Source: Macropodus opercularis
Lineage: Eukaryota; Chordata; Actinopteri; Anabantiformes; Osphronemidae
Assembly: GCA_030770545.1 (NCBI GenBank)
Contig: CM061096.1
Span: forward strand, 16,101,501 to 16,165,500
Length of the DNA: 64,000 nt
Direction of reading: 5' to 3'
The notes beneath the pieces were generated by a model that saw only the letters and a program-made list of their open reading frames with translations, ran no database searches and was not told the origin of the DNA. Position numbers and translations under genes: made by a program. Below, one piece after another: positions 62,601 to 64,000 of the stretch. Within the stretch, counting starts at the first letter, position 1; every line of letters starts with the position of its first letter.

Positions 62601-63202
62601 GTCGCGTGTCAGAGTTGCCCTCGCTGCTGTGTGAGGTTCCAGTGCTGCAGCTGTGTGAATATAAAGGGCCACGGTCCGTTCAGTTCTGTCTGGTGGTAAT
62701 GCTACACCTTGCCCTGCAGCAAGGAGATAGGTAACGCAGGACACTCACATACCTGCAACTTGACTGCCCCATTGCGAGAGCCTATTTATCTGCTTCATTA
62801 AAATTAAACACAGGTGTCTAATGCTCCAGGCATTCTGATCACTGATGGTGTTTTAGGTACATTTACATACAGTACATACAGTTTGCGACCTCTGCTTGAG
62901 AGCGTTTACTCTCCTTCCCTGAAATGTTGGCTGTGCATTACCGCGCCCTCAGGGCAGAGGAAGTGGTTTGTTTCTTGTGTTTGTGTATATTGTTGTACAG
63001 TTAGCACTCACAATGTGAATGGTCAATGTCGTCCATACGTGTGTGGCCCAGGCTCCTCCCAGAACAGACGCTTTGCTCTAGTGTGGTGTGGCTCTTGCAT
63101 TCAGTGCAGGAAGAGGGCAGCTGTGCCATGCCTCGCTCTGTGCTCCGCTCGGCCCTCTACCTGCTGGCAGTGACGCAGGACAAGAGCCCCAGCCTGGATG
63201 GG
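44625..63202 (+). CDS. mei1: Meiotic double-strand break formation protein 1, MEI1 (3' end beyond window)
   Basis: Nineteen exons: 44625-44768, 45176-45299, 46412-46462, 47368-47441, 48168-48273, 51524-51733, 52831-53006, 53449-53563, 53843-53962, 54765-54864, 56534-56668, 56873-56987, 57395-57486, 57625-57772, 58127-58238, 59355-59415, 60026-60123, 62550-62730 and 63052-63202. They join to 771 in-frame codons. The product is an armadillo/HEAT-like, leucine-rich helical protein. Segments matching vertebrate MEI1 include the N-terminal [63 protein letters not shown] and [13 protein letters not shown]1 works with TOP6BL, REC114 and others to allow SPO11-dependent meiotic breaks, so germline expression is expected. 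The 51-nt third exon is the least certain. No further exon was found after 63202, so the C-terminal part lies beyond the window. Human MEI1 is also on 22q13. Confidence 0.88.
50060..51440 (+). other. Pyrimidine-rich mei1 intron stretch
   Basis: The plus strand is strikingly rich in C and T (runs of TCTCTC, CCTTCC, TTTCTTC) over more than a kilobase, ending just before the exon at 51524. No gene or known repeat was recognised; open frames here reflect low-complexity composition. Confidence 0.5.
59110..59304 (-). mobile_element. Degenerate tRNA-derived SINE in mei1 intron 15
   Basis: Read on the minus strand, GGAGCAGCTTAGTGGCCAAACGG resembles a tRNA box A region. About 35 bases further, GAATTCAAATC is a decayed box B. 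A non-coding tail follows to about 59110. No intact cloverleaf is possible. It lies 50 bases upstream of the 59355 exon. Confidence 0.4.
60290..60495 (-). mobile_element. Degenerate tRNA-derived SINE in mei1 intron 17
   Basis: On the minus strand the sequence starts GTGATGGCCTAAATGTTCGAGA and then GTGACTGAAAGGTTGTCAGTTCC, the box A/box B layout common to teleost tRNA-SINE heads. A body of about 130 bases ends near a TGTGAATG motif. It differs from the element in micall1 and has no clear target duplication. Confidence 0.5.
61330..62220 (+). other. Pyrimidine-rich mei1 intron stretch
   Basis: About 0.9 kb of C/T-rich plus strand (CCTTCCCTCTTTCCC, TCTGTCTGTCCTCTTC, CCCCCCCCACC) within the long intron before the 62550 exon. 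It resembles the stretch at 50060-51440 in composition but not obviously in sequence. No coding signal. Confidence 0.5.
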
Positions 63203-64000
63203 GTAACTTTACCATTGCTTTAATAAGGCTCCACACACACACCTTGTATTTTCCTCAAGTACCTGAACACTGGAACTGTTTCAGTAATTTACTGCTATGT
63301 CTCTTATCCTCTGTTCTCACCAAAACACACTCTGACAGCTGAGACACGTTTTCCAGCCCCGCTGTAAATATTCTTTTTTATTTTCTGTTCACTGAATGAT
63401 CCTTACAGAGAGTACAAGGTGAAAAACATCTCTTGTCACATTAATTGAGATTTACGTACGAGCTATGCCACATCAAGGTGTCAAGATGTCATCAAGATGA
63501 AGGTGTTCGATGTGTTTCATGTGAACAGAGGAAAGGAGCAGCTCGTAGTCAAGCGTGAGCTTCGTACGGTTTAATGTGCTCTGAATACTCGGAATCAAAG
63601 CTCGACAGCTTGCTTTCATCTTTTGTTAAATCCATATCGTGCTATAGATAATCCAGCAGCAAAGACAATTAATTATTCCTCACCCTTGTTTAAGGCTTCG
63701 CAGAACAAATATCACTGTCCAAAACAGTTTTTGTCTAAAGCATTTAACTTTGGTTCAAAGAAAAACTTTTCTGCAGTTTCTCTGAGTACTTAATGTCAGT
63801 AATGTTTTTGCCTTTGAATGGAACCAAGCACTAGGTTACAAGACAACGGTTCTGCGACTGAAACTGTAGCTGAAGAAAATCATTTAAATTTCCAATCAAT
63901 CATCTGGAAACATCTTGAAGAAAGGACTTTTTTTATTTTGTGCTCCTTTTTGTCCCAACCTACTCAAGGCTTCTTTAACCTGCATCAGCAAAGCGCTCTC
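63203..64000 (+). other. mei1 intron running off the window
   Basis: After the donor at 63203 no acceptor followed by a family-like open frame was found, so this is read as intron. It is AT-rich and without visible repeats. Confidence 0.5.

Overview
This is a vertebrate nuclear window, almost certainly from a teleost and probably a compact percomorph genome. The support is: multi-exon genes with short GT-AG introns, vertebrate-type introns in sox10 and kdelr3, a fish-type AIG1/GIMAP GTPase, a teleost-style tRNA-derived SINE, a Tc1-like remnant, and many CA and ATT microsatellites. Gene order resembles human 22q13 (MICALL1, POLR2F, SOX10, KCNJ4, KDELR3, with MEI1 further along the same arm).

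Layout. 0.27-4.9 kb: micall1 (+), 15 coding exons that join in frame to 774 residues. 5.5-6.7 kb: polr2f (+), a complete 127-residue RNA polymerase subunit. 8.7-15.4 kb: sox10 (-), with three coding exons, a long 3' UTR, an intron rich in homeodomain-like motifs and a GC-rich promoter about 2.4 kb upstream of the start codon. 15.4-21.8 kb: gene-free, probably sox10 regulatory DNA. 21.8-23.3 kb: kcnj4 (-), Kir2.3-type channel in one coding exon. 26.9 kb: tRNA-Gln(CTG) (-). 27.6-29.2 kb: kdelr3 (+), five exons, 215 residues, with a UPR-type site upstream. 30.1-31.5 kb: a two-exon GIMAP-like GTPase (-). 32.8-40.6 kb: an ANKFN1-like ankyrin/fibronectin III gene (-), at least 18 exons. 44.6-63.2 kb and beyond: mei1 (+), 19 coding exons read before the window ends.

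The genes do not form one pathway. They are a conserved linkage block of housekeeping genes (polr2f, kdelr3), trafficking genes (micall1, kdelr3), a neural crest/glial regulator (sox10), a potassium channel and a meiotic gene. Exon chains were assembled by hand from reading frames plus splice signals. For polr2f, sox10, kdelr3, micall1, the GTPase and the ANKFN1-like gene, the joined lengths are whole multiples of three with no internal stop. No previously undescribed system was found. The best leads are a P-loop arginine in the GTPase, an altered C-terminal PDZ motif in kcnj4, an orphan exon upstream of kcnj4, candidate sox10 enhancers and a SINE with a perfect 12-bp target duplication.
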